Assembly (NCBI RefSeq): GCF_900094575.1
Contig: NZ_FMAE01000005.1
Location: 186,001-250,000 of the forward strand
Reading direction: 5' to 3'
Source of the DNA: Bradyrhizobium yuanmingense
GTDB lineage: Bacteria > Pseudomonadota > Alphaproteobacteria > Rhizobiales > Xanthobacteraceae
Length of the DNA: 64,000 bases
Below, one piece after another: positions 1 to 8,256 of this stretch. A program made the translations under genes and the position numbers. How positions within the stretch are numbered: the first letter of the stretch is position 1; each line of letters starts with the position of its first letter. The notes beneath the pieces are model-generated. The model was not told where the DNA came from. It saw only the letters and a list, made by a program, of their open reading frames with translations, and ran no database searches.

Positions 1-217
1 GCACGCTGCCCGAGGAGGCTTCGATCAGGATCGCGGTCGGGGCATCGCCGTCGAAGCCGGCATCTTCCGCTTTCTTGCCGCCCTGGACGCTCTGGTTGGC
101 CGCAAGGAGCGCCCCGCCCCAGCCGATGGCCGCTGCCAAAACCGTCGCGATCAGCCCGCGTGCCAGCGTTCCGGCGGTGAGCCGGTTGCGACGAAGCAAA
201 GGAAGACGAAGTGCCAT
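1..217 (-). CDS. D-alanyl-D-alanine carboxypeptidase, N-terminal fragment
   Basis: Only the first 72 codons lie in the window; the gene runs off the left edge. The translation has a basic N-terminus (MALRLPLLRRNR), a hydrophobic signal segment ending near AAIGWGGALLAAN, and then PTAILIEASSGSV, the opening of the penicillin-binding transpeptidase domain of low-molecular-mass PBPs (DacC/PBP5-6 type). The catalytic SxxK motif would lie outside the window. Such enzymes trim the terminal D-Ala from peptidoglycan stem peptides in the periplasm. The septal gene rlpA lies upstream on the same strand, which fits a cell-wall neighbourhood, but the two are separated by the hydrolase on the other strand. 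Confidence 0.75.
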   Translation of the reverse strand, partial: MALRLPLLRRNRLTAGTLARGLIATVLAAAIGWGGALLAANQSVQGGKKAEDAGFDGDAPTAILIEASSGSV

Positions 218-371
218 GGCGAAGCCCTGAGAGAGGCGTTCTAACAGCTGGAACAGATGCGAACAACACGCGGTTGGACGCTTGTCGCCGAGATTGCACG
301 ATTCTCGCTGCGCCCCTATCGTGACGCCTCATGTTTTTCGACCAAACCCCTGAAACAAGGCGGAAAAGCGA

Positions 372-1328
372 ATGCCCTCAACCCGCATGATCAAGTCCAA
401 CGGGGTCGAGCTGTTCGTCCGCGAAGCCGGACAGGGACCGCTGGTCGTGCTGTGCCATGGCTGGCCGGAGCTGTCCTATTCCTGGCGCCACCAGATCCCG
501 GCAGTCGCCGAAGCCGGGTTTCACGTCGTCGCCCCCGACATGCGCGGCTATGGCCAGAGCGCGGCGCCGCTCGACGCGAACGCCTACTCGATCTTCGACA
601 CGGTCGGCGACGTGGTCGGCCTGGTCCAGGCCCTCGGCGAGACCAAGGCGATGGTGGTCGGCCATGATTGGGGTGCACCGGTCGCCTGGCACGCGGCGCT
701 GTTCCGGCCGGACATCTTCACGGCGGTCGCGGGCCTGAGCGTGCCGCCGCCGTTCCGGGGCCGCGGCAAGCCGCTCGACCTGCTGCGCCAGGGCGGCGTC
801 ACCAATTTCTACTGGCAGTATTTCCAGACGCCCGGCGTCGCCGAGGCCGAGCTCGAGCGTGACGTCGCACGCACCATGCGCATCGTCCTCGGCGGGCGGG
901 GCCTCGCCGATCCCACCGCCGCCATGTTCGTGCAGGAGGGCAAGGGCTTTCTCGGCCACGCGGGCGCCGACGAGCCGCTGCCTGGCTGGCTCAGCGAGGC
1001 AGACCTGGCCTATTTCACCGAGGCCTTCCGCAAGTCCGGCTTCCGCGGCGGGCTGAACTGGTATCGCAACATCGACCGCAATTGGGAGCTGACCGCGCCC
1101 TGGCAGGACGCGCAGATTCACCAGCCTTCCCTCTTCATCGCAGGCTCGAAGGACGCCGTCATCACCGGCCTGATCGGGGCCAAGCGCGTCAACGAGCTCG
1201 AGCGCGTGCTGCCCAATCTGAAGCGCAAGCTGATCATCGAGGGCGCCGGCCATTGGGTGCAGCAGGAGCGGCCCGAAGAGGTGAATGCGGCGCTCGTCAC
1301 GTTCTTGAAGGAGAGCGCGGCTCAGTAG
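372..1328 (+). CDS. alpha/beta hydrolase, epoxide hydrolase-like
   Basis: 318-residue alpha/beta-hydrolase. The oxyanion motif HGWPE lies near residue 29, the nucleophile elbow GHDWGA near residue 97 carries Asp, as in epoxide hydrolases and dehalogenases rather than Ser lipases, and the catalytic His sits in GAGHWVQQERPEEV near the C-terminus. Length and motif order match the soluble epoxide hydrolase family, which opens epoxides to diols in the cytoplasm. The natural substrate cannot be read from sequence. The gene lies on the opposite strand to its cell-wall neighbours, and its last 7 nt overlap the 3' end of the convergent rlpA. Confidence 0.85.
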   Translation: MPSTRMIKSNGVELFVREAGQGPLVVLCHGWPELSYSWRHQIPAVAEAGFHVVAPDMRGYGQSAAPLDANAYSIFDTVGDVVGLVQALGETKAMVVGHDWGAPVAWHAALFRPDIFTAVAGLSVPPPFRGRGKPLDLLRQGGVTNFYWQYFQTPGVAEAELERDVARTMRIVLGGRGLADPTAAMFVQEGKGFLGHAGADEPLPGWLSEADLAYFTEAFRKSGFRGGLNWYRNIDRNWELTAPWQDAQIHQPSLFIAGSKDAVITGLIGAKRVNELERVLPNLKRKLIIEGAGHWVQQERPEEVNAALVTFLKESAAQ

Positions 1329-2248
1329 AGGCCGCGGCCGCTCAGGATGCTGCGGGCCTCGGCGGCGCCATCGGTCGATGCGGCCGCGCTGTCGGCGGCG
1401 TAGCGACCGTCCTCGCCATAGGACACCGCGCGGGCGTTCTGGAGCGCCTGGCCCCGGCTGCGGCTCGAGGCCGACATTTCCGAGGTAGCATTGAGCGAAG
1501 CCATATCGGCCGAGGTACTGCCGAGATTGTATGGCCGCCCCTCCGGCATCGGGACCTCGCCGCGAATGGCACCGCGGGTCGAGGACGGCAGCTCCGGCAC
1601 AAACGGCTTGGCCGAGGCGACCCGGACCATCGAGGGCGACGGCGCCGGAACGCCGGTGCGCAGGGTCGCCAGAAGCTGGCGGTCGTCGGAGCCTTCTAGC
1701 GGAGCCCGGCCGACATATTCGACGCGGACCTTGGCGACGCCATTTCCTTTGAATTCAAGGAGTTCGGCAGCCTTGTTCGAGACGTCGATGAGGCGGTTGC
1801 CGTGATAAGGCCCGCGGTCATTGACTCGGACGATCAGCGACTTGCCGTTCGAGACGTTGGTCACCCGCGCATAAGACGGCATCGGCAGGGTCGGATGCGC
1901 CGCGGTCAGCGAGGTCATGTCGAACACTTCGCCATTGGCGGTCAGGCGGCCGTGGAAACTGTCGCCGTACCAGGAGGCCATGCCCTCAGCTCGGTAGTTG
2001 GCGTCCTCCTCCGGCACGTAAGTCCGGCCCGCCACGACATAGGGCTTGCCGACGCGGTATGTGCCGCCGCCCTTCGGGACCGGATCGCCGAAGGCCACCA
2101 CCCGCGGGCTCGAGGACACGCCGTATTTCGGGTCGACGCGGCTGGCGAACTTGTTCGAGGAAGCGCAGTTGGCGAGCGCAAGGCAGGTCGCGACCGCCGC
2201 AACACCGCGCGCGGCTCGCAAAACCGAATCTGACCGATGGATCCCCAT
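1322..2248 (-). CDS. rlpA: RlpA-like septal ring lytic transglycosylase lipoprotein
   Basis: 308 residues. The start at 2248 is preferred to an upstream ATG at 2317 because it places a lipoprotein signal at the N-terminus: a hydrophobic segment ending in LALANC, with the acylated Cys at residue 28. The double-psi beta-barrel core follows, with EGMASWYGDSFHGRLTANGE, the family's diagnostic stretch, then MTSLTAAHPTLPMPS and VRVNDRGPY, which holds the catalytic Asp. RlpA cleaves denuded glycan strands during daughter-cell separation. No C-terminal SPOR domain is recognised; the tail is low-complexity. It overlaps the convergent hydrolase by 7 nt. Confidence 0.9.
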   Translation of the reverse strand: MGIHRSDSVLRAARGVAAVATCLALANCASSNKFASRVDPKYGVSSSPRVVAFGDPVPKGGGTYRVGKPYVVAGRTYVPEEDANYRAEGMASWYGDSFHGRLTANGEVFDMTSLTAAHPTLPMPSYARVTNVSNGKSLIVRVNDRGPYHGNRLIDVSNKAAELLEFKGNGVAKVRVEYVGRAPLEGSDDRQLLATLRTGVPAPSPSMVRVASAKPFVPELPSSTRGAIRGEVPMPEGRPYNLGSTSADMASLNATSEMSASSRSRGQALQNARAVSYGEDGRYAADSAAASTDGAAEARSILSGRGLY

Positions 2249-2603
2249 GCGCCCCAAATACCACTTCGCCGGAGGCGTACCCAACCCGCTTTGGCTACGG
2301 GAGCGCTGTCCGGTCATCTCATCCGAGGCGGCCCACCACCGTCTCGGAAGCGGTAACGATAACGCAACCCGAACGCGGCGGAAATGGGGAGCCCATGGCG
2401 ATCACGCCGGGATGGTAAACGAGACGTTCGCATTTTTCCGTTGTTCTACGGGGCGATGGCCCCCGCACTGTGCCAGTGCCGGACAGTCTGTTGCGCCAAA
2501 TCCTCACTCCATCCCCATTGTCGCGCCGCTCACCGAAATTCTTTTGACTGTGCAAGGCCGCCCGCGTTCTCTCGGATGCGAGGGCGGGATTTGGAATTTA
2601 ACG
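2249..2603. other. intergenic region upstream of rlpA
   Basis: This 355-nt stretch holds the rlpA promoter region on the minus strand and the leader of the small plus-strand gene at 2604. The reading frames through it lack coding-type composition and look like shadows. No repeat, RNA gene or strong terminator was recognised. Confidence 0.5.
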
Positions 2604-2693
2604 ATGATCGAGACGGTTTCGGCACTGATGGGTCTGGTAAGCGCGGGGATCTTCCTGGCCCATGCGTTCGAGGGTTACCGCACGAGGGCCTAA
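2604..2693 (+). CDS. 29-residue conserved-looking small membrane-type protein
   Basis: A very short ORF starting at ATG 2604 encodes a 29-residue peptide with one hydrophobic helix (ALMGLVSAGIFLAHAFEGY) and a basic C-terminal end (RTRA). Tiny proteins of this pattern are, as I recall, annotated repeatedly in Bradyrhizobium. The function is unknown and the single transmembrane segment suggests the inner membrane. It is followed about 100 nt later by another single-helix microprotein on the same strand. Confidence 0.5.
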   Translation: MIETVSALMGLVSAGIFLAHAFEGYRTRA

Positions 2694-2796
2694 AGGCACT
2701 CGCGCGGACGGCAAGCATCACCTCTTTCAAAGCGGCGCGTTCGGACGGTCTTGGTCGATCCACTCGCGCATCGAACACGAGAGCGGCAGGTGTCCC

Positions 2797-2895
2797 ATGC
2801 GTAATCATGACCTCGTATCCGATGGCTTCCTGGCCTTGACCGCCGGCGGCTTGGTGCTGCTCTGCTCGAGCCTCGTCGCGCTGGCGTTTGCCTGA
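2797..2895 (+). CDS. 32-residue small membrane protein
   Basis: ATG at 2797 opens a 32-residue ORF whose last 20 residues form a hydrophobic helix (FLALTAGGLVLLCSSLVALA). The N-terminal half is polar (MRNHDLVSDG). A purine-rich GAGAGCGGCAGG stretch lies upstream as a possible ribosome-binding site. I do not recognise a family; composition and position suggest a single-pass membrane microprotein, perhaps expressed with the similar gene at 2604. Confidence 0.4.
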   Translation: MRNHDLVSDGFLALTAGGLVLLCSSLVALAFA

Positions 2896-3040
2896 ACCGC
2901 ACGTCCTCCTGTCCAACACGGGGTTCTCTCCATTGCGGCGCAGCAGGCGCGGCCGTCCCCGCTCCCATTCAGTTAATTGAATTATTGCGTTCGGCGCCTC
3001 GACCAATTGCAAGAGGCCATCACCAACGAGGGTGACGCAA

Positions 3041-3169
3041 ATGCTTGCCGAGAAGTTCTTCCTGGTCTTGGAATCCCTGATCCGCGGCAACCGCACCTAT
3101 CCGGATGGAAGTCCCCGGGTCATCAGCACCTCCCCGCATGTGCCGGTCAGGCTGCCGTCAGCGAAATAA
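3041..3169 (+). CDS. 42-residue small hypothetical protein (YPDGSPRV motif)
   Basis: ATG at 3041 is preceded by GAGGGTGACGCAA, a good Shine-Dalgarno at normal spacing, and opens a 42-residue ORF ending at TAA 3167-3169. It begins MLAEKFFLVLESLI and carries YPDGSPRVISTSPHVPVRLP. Small proteins with a YPDGSPRV-S-S-PHVP pattern recur, as I recall, in Bradyrhizobium and Rhodopseudomonas annotations. The function is unknown. There is no membrane segment or signal peptide, so it is probably cytosolic. Confidence 0.6.
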   Translation: MLAEKFFLVLESLIRGNRTYPDGSPRVISTSPHVPVRLPSAK

Positions 3170-3202
3170 CCGGCGCGTCCGCCAGCCGCCGAAATCCGCC
3201 GC

Positions 3203-3493
3203 TCAGCGCAGGCCCAACAGCGAGCGGCGGTAGAAGCCGCCGCGGGCCTCGTTCTGGCAGACGAAGCTGCCGTCGAAGCCCTGGCCGTAGCGCTTCTGCC
3301 CCTTGCGGTAATAGACGCCCTTGCCGAAGTCGAGCCAAACCACCTTGTCGCGCGGGCAATGACGCTGGGCCTGCGCCTCGTATCGAAACGGCGTCAGCGG
3401 CGTCGCCGAGACCTCGGCGCCACCTGCAGCGACCAGCATGGCGCCGGCGCATGCGATTGCGCCGGACCATTTGCCAAAGCTGCCCCGTGACAT
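3203..3493 (-). CDS. secreted hypothetical protein, 96 aa
   Basis: The start at 3493 is chosen because it gives a clean signal peptide (MSRGSFGKWSGAIACAGAM followed by LVAAGGAEVSA); the 29 residues of the longer frame before it are Arg-rich shadow. The mature part carries two Cys residues (HCPRDKVVWLD and GSFVCQNEA) that could form a disulfide, and a YYRKGQKRYGQGFDG stretch. This looks like a small periplasmic protein; no enzymatic motif is visible. It lies just downstream of the DUF1476 gene on the same strand. Confidence 0.65.
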   Translation of the reverse strand: MSRGSFGKWSGAIACAGAMLVAAGGAEVSATPLTPFRYEAQAQRHCPRDKVVWLDFGKGVYYRKGQKRYGQGFDGSFVCQNEARGGFYRRSLLGLR

Positions 3494-3595
3494 GCCCCCA
3501 CCTCCCGCTCGCCGCCGTCTCCGGCGGCTGGCACGGTAGCACGAAACGGCACAGCCCGCGGAAGGCGGCAAGCGCGCCAAACGCAGCAGCGGGTG

Positions 3596-3916
3596 TCATT
3601 GCCGGTCCGCTTCGAACTGCGCCAGCGCCTGGTGCAGACATTCCTGAAGCCTCTGCGCGACCTGCTCGCGCGCGATCCCCTTGCCTGCGAGATCGCCCGC
3701 CACCTTGCCGACTACATCGTCCATCGTCCGGCTCTCCAGATGGTCCGTCACCAGCGCAGCCGCGTAGCCTGCAGCGGCATCGCCACTGAGCCCGAGCTGG
3801 CCTGCGGCCCAAAGCCCGAGCAGCTTGTTGGACCGCGCCGTGGCCTTGAACATCAATTCCTCGTCGTGGGCGAATTTGGCTTCAAAGCCCCGCTCGCGCT
3901 TGTCGAACGTGGTCAT
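3596..3916 (-). CDS. DUF1476 protein, F1-ATPase inhibitor zeta subunit
   Basis: The 106-residue protein starts at MTTFDKRERGFEAKFAHDEE, the hallmark N-terminus of DUF1476. Family knowledge: in Paracoccus this is the zeta subunit that binds F1-ATPase and blocks ATP hydrolysis. The N-terminal segment is the inhibitory part, followed by a four-helix bundle (FKATARSNKLLGLWAAGQLG and later helices). The ATG at 3916 is preferred because the 20 residues of the longer frame are unrelated to the family. It is cytoplasmic and probably monocistronic. Confidence 0.88.
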   Translation of the reverse strand: MTTFDKRERGFEAKFAHDEELMFKATARSNKLLGLWAAGQLGLSGDAAAGYAAALVTDHLESRTMDDVVGKVAGDLAGKGIAREQVAQRLQECLHQALAQFEADRQ

Positions 3917-4140
3917 GGTCAGCTCCATTCTGCGTCGCTGATGAGGATCGCACTTGCTGGGAGCGAACGTATCCATGGTTCAGGTCACTTTTGGATCATC
4001 AGAAGCTTCCTCCCGGAAGCGAAGCGCCGTCAAGCCTGCCGATGGGAAGCAGACACCCAAGCGGCATTGGCGGCCGACAATCAAATGCAGGCCGCCAGCA
4101 GATGCGATTTTTTGGTAGTTGCGCGGCTAAGCGCGTTCGC

Positions 4141-4332
4141 TCAGCCCTTCGCCGCCGCCGCTTCGCGCGCCAACCGCTCGGCCTTCAGCCGTTCCTTGTT
4201 GGCATAGAACGCCTTCTGCGCCGCTTCGTGATCGCGCATGGCCTTCTCGGCCTCGATCCGCCGAGCCGCATCGCGAGCGTGGCGCTGTTCGGGAGTCAGG
4301 GGTTTGCGTCGGAAGGAAAGGTCTTCAGTCAT
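4141..4332 (-). CDS. small basic helical protein, 63 aa
   Basis: The start at 4332 (MTEDLSFRRKPLTPEQ) gives a 63-residue, highly charged protein rich in Arg, Lys, Glu and Ala, predicted as one long helix through to its end (LKAERLAREAAAAKG). It resembles the small conserved hypothetical proteins common in Bradyrhizobiaceae. No signal, membrane segment or catalytic motif is visible. Confidence 0.55.
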   Translation of the reverse strand: MTEDLSFRRKPLTPEQRHARDAARRIEAEKAMRDHEAAQKAFYANKERLKAERLAREAAAAKG

Positions 4333-4500
4333 GCTGAATGAACGTGGCCGTGAGGAAAAAGTTCCGCATGGTCCCGTTCGAGACCGTCGGCCGGGGGCAT
4401 AAGTTGTCCGAAAACAACCCCATGCACAGTAGCTAAGTTCCTCTACCACAACGCTTTTCTCAATGAGGGCCAGAGATCCGCGCTCCGATCGCCGGAACCG

Positions 4501-5175
4501 TCAGATCGCGATGTCCGCGATCACGGGCAAATGGTCGGAATAGGCGCGCGCCGCATGATCGGTCCAGACTTTCTCGATTCGGCTGTCACGCGTTGCGTAG
4601 ATCCGGTCGAGCCGCATGAGGGGCAAGCGCGATGGGAAAGTTCGCAACCGCGTCCGGTTCGGGCAGGCCTGCGCGAGCACGCGCCGCACCGATTTCACCC
4701 AAAACCAATCGTTGAAATCGCCGAGGACGACGGTCCTTTCCGGCTTCACCAGGCTCACCACGGCCTGAGCCTGCGCATAACGCTCGTGGATGCTGAGGCC
4801 GAGATGAGTGGCCACCACGCGGACGTCGCCGAAAGGCGTCAGCAATCCCGTCGCGATCGCCCTGCGCGGCTCCCGCTCTCGATACGACACGTCGACAATC
4901 TCGGGCACGCTGGAGAACGGAAAGCGGCTCATGAGCATCTGGCCGTAGTCACCGTCCTCCGTGACGATCGACTTGGCATGAACGCGATGATCGCCGACGA
5001 CGCGCGCCAGCTTCGCGAACGGGTCGTCCGACCGCGATCGGGAATCCACCTCCTGGAGCGCGACGACATCCGGCGACCATTTGCGCAGGATGGAGCAAAC
5101 ACCCTCCAGATCGAATTTCGGATTGAGATTGAACGTGCCGTGCACATTCCACGTCATGAAGCGCACGGGCACCAT
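4501..5175 (-). CDS. endonuclease/exonuclease/phosphatase family protein
   Basis: EEP-superfamily hydrolase of about 224 residues. Motifs visible are TWNVHG near the N-terminus, VALQEVDSR (metal-binding Glu), VVATHLGLS, VLGDFNDW (catalytic Asp and Asn) and the terminal SDHLPVIADI with the catalytic His. Members cleave phosphodiesters in nucleic acids, phospholipids or inositol phosphates. The start at 5175 is favoured because its ATG overlaps the TGA of the upstream phospholipase D gene by one base (TGATG), indicating translational coupling; an ATG at 5196 is an alternative. Pairing with a phospholipase D suggests a joint role in lipid or nucleic-acid turnover, which is inference. Confidence 0.85.
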   Translation of the reverse strand: MVPVRFMTWNVHGTFNLNPKFDLEGVCSILRKWSPDVVALQEVDSRSRSDDPFAKLARVVGDHRVHAKSIVTEDGDYGQMLMSRFPFSSVPEIVDVSYREREPRRAIATGLLTPFGDVRVVATHLGLSIHERYAQAQAVVSLVKPERTVVLGDFNDWFWVKSVRRVLAQACPNRTRLRTFPSRLPLMRLDRIYATRDSRIEKVWTDHAARAYSDHLPVIADIAI

Positions 5176-7415
5176 CAGCGCCTCCCGGCGAGCCATGTCG
5201 TCACGAATTGCGCGCCGACGCAGACCCCGAGCCAGCCGAGGAATGCCAGTATCAGAAGCACTATGTTGCTCCAGGACGCATTTCTGGCGAGCTCTGCAAT
5301 CTGCGAGCCGAGAACCGCCATGGCCAGGATTCCGGGCGTGCTGCCCAGCAGAGTTCCAACCATGAAGTCACGAAGAGGCAGCGTGCTTGCGCCTGCCACG
5401 ACGTTTACCAGTGAGAACGGTGCTATGGGAAGCATCCGGATGACGACAACCGCCAGGATCCCCTTCCCGACCACGCGTTCCTGGATGCGTGCGGCACGTC
5501 GGCCCAGCAGACGCTGAAGCCGTTCCCGGCCGACGAAGCGACCGATCGCAAACAGGATCAGGGCGCTGAGCAGGACGCCCGCCATGGCGGTCGCGAACCC
5601 CAGCCACGGCCCGAGTGCGGCGGCCGTTGCCGCAATGAGCACGAGAACCGGAAAGACGACGAGCCCGCCAAGGACGAAGGCTGCGATCGCCAATGGCGGC
5701 CCCCAGATGGACTGCGAATAGGCAGACAGAAGCGCCGAAAGATGACCTGCATCGGCGACATCGCTCAAGGACGTGTAAGACCAGGCCAGCGCCAGCCCAA
5801 AAAGAGCCACGGCTATCGCAACGATCCCGATGATGGTTTTCGTCGTCCACATGCGAGATGCCGTGCGCTCCAGATGAAGTGGCAGCTCAGGGTCCGCCAC
5901 AGGCTGAACCAAGCTGGCCAGCGTGCTGGTTAGAACCGAAGACTGGACTTTCCGCAACGTCTTGGCGCCATGAGATGTGGAGACGTCGTCTAGCAGAGCG
6001 AAGAGCCGATGCTCGTTTCTTGCGATGGCCTGCTCGTCGAGACCGCAGAAATGAGCGATGAGACGACGGCGGACGGAGGCGATGAAATCCCGATGCTGCT
6101 CGGATTCAGCTTCAAAGATGAGGTCGCATTCGCTGTCGGCGCCCATGGAACGATTGTTCAGATTGGCGGAGCCGATCCGCAAGATCCGGTCGTCGACCAC
6201 CATGAGCTTGCTGTGCACCATCACGGCGGCTTCCTTATTGCCGCTGCGGGAGACCGGATGGACGAAGCGGATGCGATCGGCCACGCCAGCCGCGCTGAAG
6301 CAGTTGATGAAGGCGCCACGGCCGTTCTGCATGGCCTGGGACTCAAACCACGAGGAATGCAGTTTCGGAGCGACCACCAGAACCCGAAGCGACGGCACGC
6401 GGCACATCTGCTCCGCCAATTCGTGCGCCATCCGGGTCGCGCTGGTGAATTGATTTTCGATGTACACGAAGCTCGTTGCCGACCGGATCGCCGCAATGAA
6501 GGAGCGTTCGACCTCCTTGATGGTCGAGCCTGCAGGACAGACCACCTCGGTCCTGGCGATCCCGACCGGCACGTGCTCGGCCTCCACAGGCACGTTCGCC
6601 GGCCAGCGACCGTTCCTCGGTGCGCACCATTCATCGGACTGTTGGCCTGCCGCACGCCAGCGTTGCTCCGCGAGGGCGAACAGCTGCTCCGCAGCATCGC
6701 CGTCGACCAGGCACTGAACATCGTGAAACGGCGGATACGGCTTGCGCTGAGGGTCGCAGCGCATGGCATTGTCGGCGCGGTGGTCACTCGTGTCCCAGCG
6801 CCTGATCGTCAGATCGAGGCCGCCGACGAACGCCAATGAACCGTCGACACAGACGATCTTCTGGTGTTGCGCCGAACCGAACGGAAGCGTGGCGTCCAGA
6901 TGAAACCGGACGCGGCCATCGGTGTCGGCGGTAAATTTCGCCGCGGAATTCCACTCTCTCTCGGAAGCGTAAAACGAGACGAAGTCCCAGACGAGAATGT
7001 TGATGCGCAAGGCGGGCCTGCGCTGCACCAGGGCGCGCAGGAAGGGACCCAGCTCCTCAGGCAGGCCATCATCCGCACGTCCGGAGGCTCCGACCAGGCG
7101 TGTCCTGCTATGGATGTCCCATCCGATGATGTAGACGAAATCCTGCGCCTCCAGCAGGGCCTCCCGCAGGGCTGCGAAATAGGCGGCGGCATCGTTCAGA
7201 ACCGCCACGCGCCGCGCCCTGCACCGCCGCCAGACGGTGTCGCCGGGAGTGAGTGTCGATGCGCTCTGAAGCAGGTGAACCTCGCAATTCGCGTTTGCGT
7301 CTAAACGCGCTGGAGGCTCAAGGGGTTCCACGCGGTCAACGGCTGCGGTTCGATGCGAATGCCGAATGTCCGGCCCTCTGGGCCCGTCGCACAAGTCGTC
7401 ATTTGGTGCGGACAA
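5175..7415 (-). CDS. phospholipase D / VTT-domain membrane fusion protein
   Basis: 746 residues with two parts. The N-terminal half is a phospholipase D-type enzyme with two HxKxxxxD motifs: H184/K186/D191 and H401/K403/D408, the second followed by the usual downstream GSANLNNRSMGADSE. The C-terminal part from about residue 525 is hydrophobic, with several helices and a VTT (SNARE-associated, DedA/TVP38-like) signature around GGLVVFPVLVLIAATAAALG and GRFVGRERLQRLLG. The fusion places a phosphodiesterase or transphosphatidylase at the membrane. The next gene starts on its stop codon. The annotated ATG lies 17 nt inside the upstream gene, so a somewhat later start is possible. Confidence 0.88.
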   Translation of the reverse strand: MSAPNDDLCDGPRGPDIRHSHRTAAVDRVEPLEPPARLDANANCEVHLLQSASTLTPGDTVWRRCRARRVAVLNDAAAYFAALREALLEAQDFVYIIGWDIHSRTRLVGASGRADDGLPEELGPFLRALVQRRPALRINILVWDFVSFYASEREWNSAAKFTADTDGRVRFHLDATLPFGSAQHQKIVCVDGSLAFVGGLDLTIRRWDTSDHRADNAMRCDPQRKPYPPFHDVQCLVDGDAAEQLFALAEQRWRAAGQQSDEWCAPRNGRWPANVPVEAEHVPVGIARTEVVCPAGSTIKEVERSFIAAIRSATSFVYIENQFTSATRMAHELAEQMCRVPSLRVLVVAPKLHSSWFESQAMQNGRGAFINCFSAAGVADRIRFVHPVSRSGNKEAAVMVHSKLMVVDDRILRIGSANLNNRSMGADSECDLIFEAESEQHRDFIASVRRRLIAHFCGLDEQAIARNEHRLFALLDDVSTSHGAKTLRKVQSSVLTSTLASLVQPVADPELPLHLERTASRMWTTKTIIGIVAIAVALFGLALAWSYTSLSDVADAGHLSALLSAYSQSIWGPPLAIAAFVLGGLVVFPVLVLIAATAAALGPWLGFATAMAGVLLSALILFAIGRFVGRERLQRLLGRRAARIQERVVGKGILAVVVIRMLPIAPFSLVNVVAGASTLPLRDFMVGTLLGSTPGILAMAVLGSQIAELARNASWSNIVLLILAFLGWLGVCVGAQFVTTWLAGRR

Positions 7416-7695
7416 ACTTCGCGCCGGCGCTCCTCAACACATCGACAATTTTCTCAGGGGCCTCGCCGTGAAAATCGACGGAAACCTCGATCAGGCCTTC
7501 CAGCTTCTGCCGTCCCTCCGGTGTGGGCGCTGTCTTGACGTCAGGACCTGCCGCGCGTGTTCCCACGGTGTTCGCAGCGCCGGCAGGCTGGACGAAGACG
7601 TCGCCTCGCGGCACGCCGCATTCCTGCACGACATGCTCAACCGCAAGCTCGGCTCCGCGGCGCGTGTCGAATTCTCCAATGATGGTGCTTTCCAA
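7399..7695 (-). CDS. small conserved hypothetical protein, probable TTG start
   Basis: The likely product begins at a TTG codon (7693-7695), giving (M)ESTIIGEFDTRRGAELAVEH. A strong Shine-Dalgarno (GGAGAG, 6 nt upstream) supports it; an ATG at 7746 would add 17 residues without family character. The 98-residue protein has the beta-alpha pattern of a ferredoxin-like domain in two halves (TIIGEFDTRRGAELAVEHVV and LEGLIEVSVDFHGEAPEKIV), separated by a Gly/Ala-rich linker. The function is unknown. It overlaps the PLD/VTT gene by 17 nt and probably shares its transcript. Confidence 0.65.
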   Translation of the reverse strand: MESTIIGEFDTRRGAELAVEHVVQECGVPRGDVFVQPAGAANTVGTRAAGPDVKTAPTPEGRQKLEGLIEVSVDFHGEAPEKIVDVLRSAGAKFVRTK

Positions 7696-7798
7696 GGCTG
7701 CTCTCCGTGTGCTCGAGACTGCGAACAACAGACGAGCCGAGGCCAAGTTCCTGAGGGAGCATGCAAGAGGATGACGGTCGGATCCCAGGCGCTGATGA

Positions 7799-7903
7799 TC
7801 AGAACCGAATCAGTCCAAACAGGAAGAGCAGCGCCACCGTGACCAGGCCGGAGATCAGCAGCGAGCCGAGACATCCCAGCCGGTTCGAGAAAAAGAAGAA
7901 CAT
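7799..7903 (-). CDS. 34-residue membrane microprotein
   Basis: ATG at 7903 to TGA at 7799 encodes MFFFFSNRLGCLGSLLISG followed by a second hydrophobic run ending GLIRF. The peptide is one transmembrane helix with a short, positively charged break. Very similar tiny proteins (MFFFFSNR-GCLGS) occur, as I recall, widely in rhizobial genomes and usually escape annotation because of size. It lies about 100 nt upstream of the small protein gene at 7399-7695 on the same strand and could be co-transcribed with it. Confidence 0.6.
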   Translation of the reverse strand: MFFFFSNRLGCLGSLLISGLVTVALLFLFGLIRF

Positions 7904-8256
7904 GCGTTGCCCGCTGTGAAGCTTGCTGTCGGGCTAATCTCTCTAAGTCAGTAGCGTTCCTGCGCAGTTTCGCGTGTCCGTGGCTCTAGCACGCAACGCT
8001 TCCTTCCACTGCATTTCAACCAGTCCCGATCCTCCTCTTGAAGACTGGAGATCCAAACGCAACATGGGTCTACGGCACCGCCGGAATCCGTCTCTCCAAC
8101 ATCGCGGGCCGGACTTGAGCGAGGAAGATTGAACAGATCCGTCGGGCTGCGGTGTTAGGAATGGGTCTCGGCCAAATGACCCGAGCGGCACCGGGGCGCC
8201 GCCAATCCAGACCTTGGGAGTGACGCGCCGAGGCGCCCCAGTCTTTCCAGCGCAGG
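7904..8256. other. 353-nt intergenic stretch, no gene recognised
   Basis: No frame shows convincing coding character on either strand, and no RNA gene, strong terminator or long repeat is apparent. It separates the membrane microprotein from the small DNA-linked-looking ORF at 8257. Confidence 0.4.
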
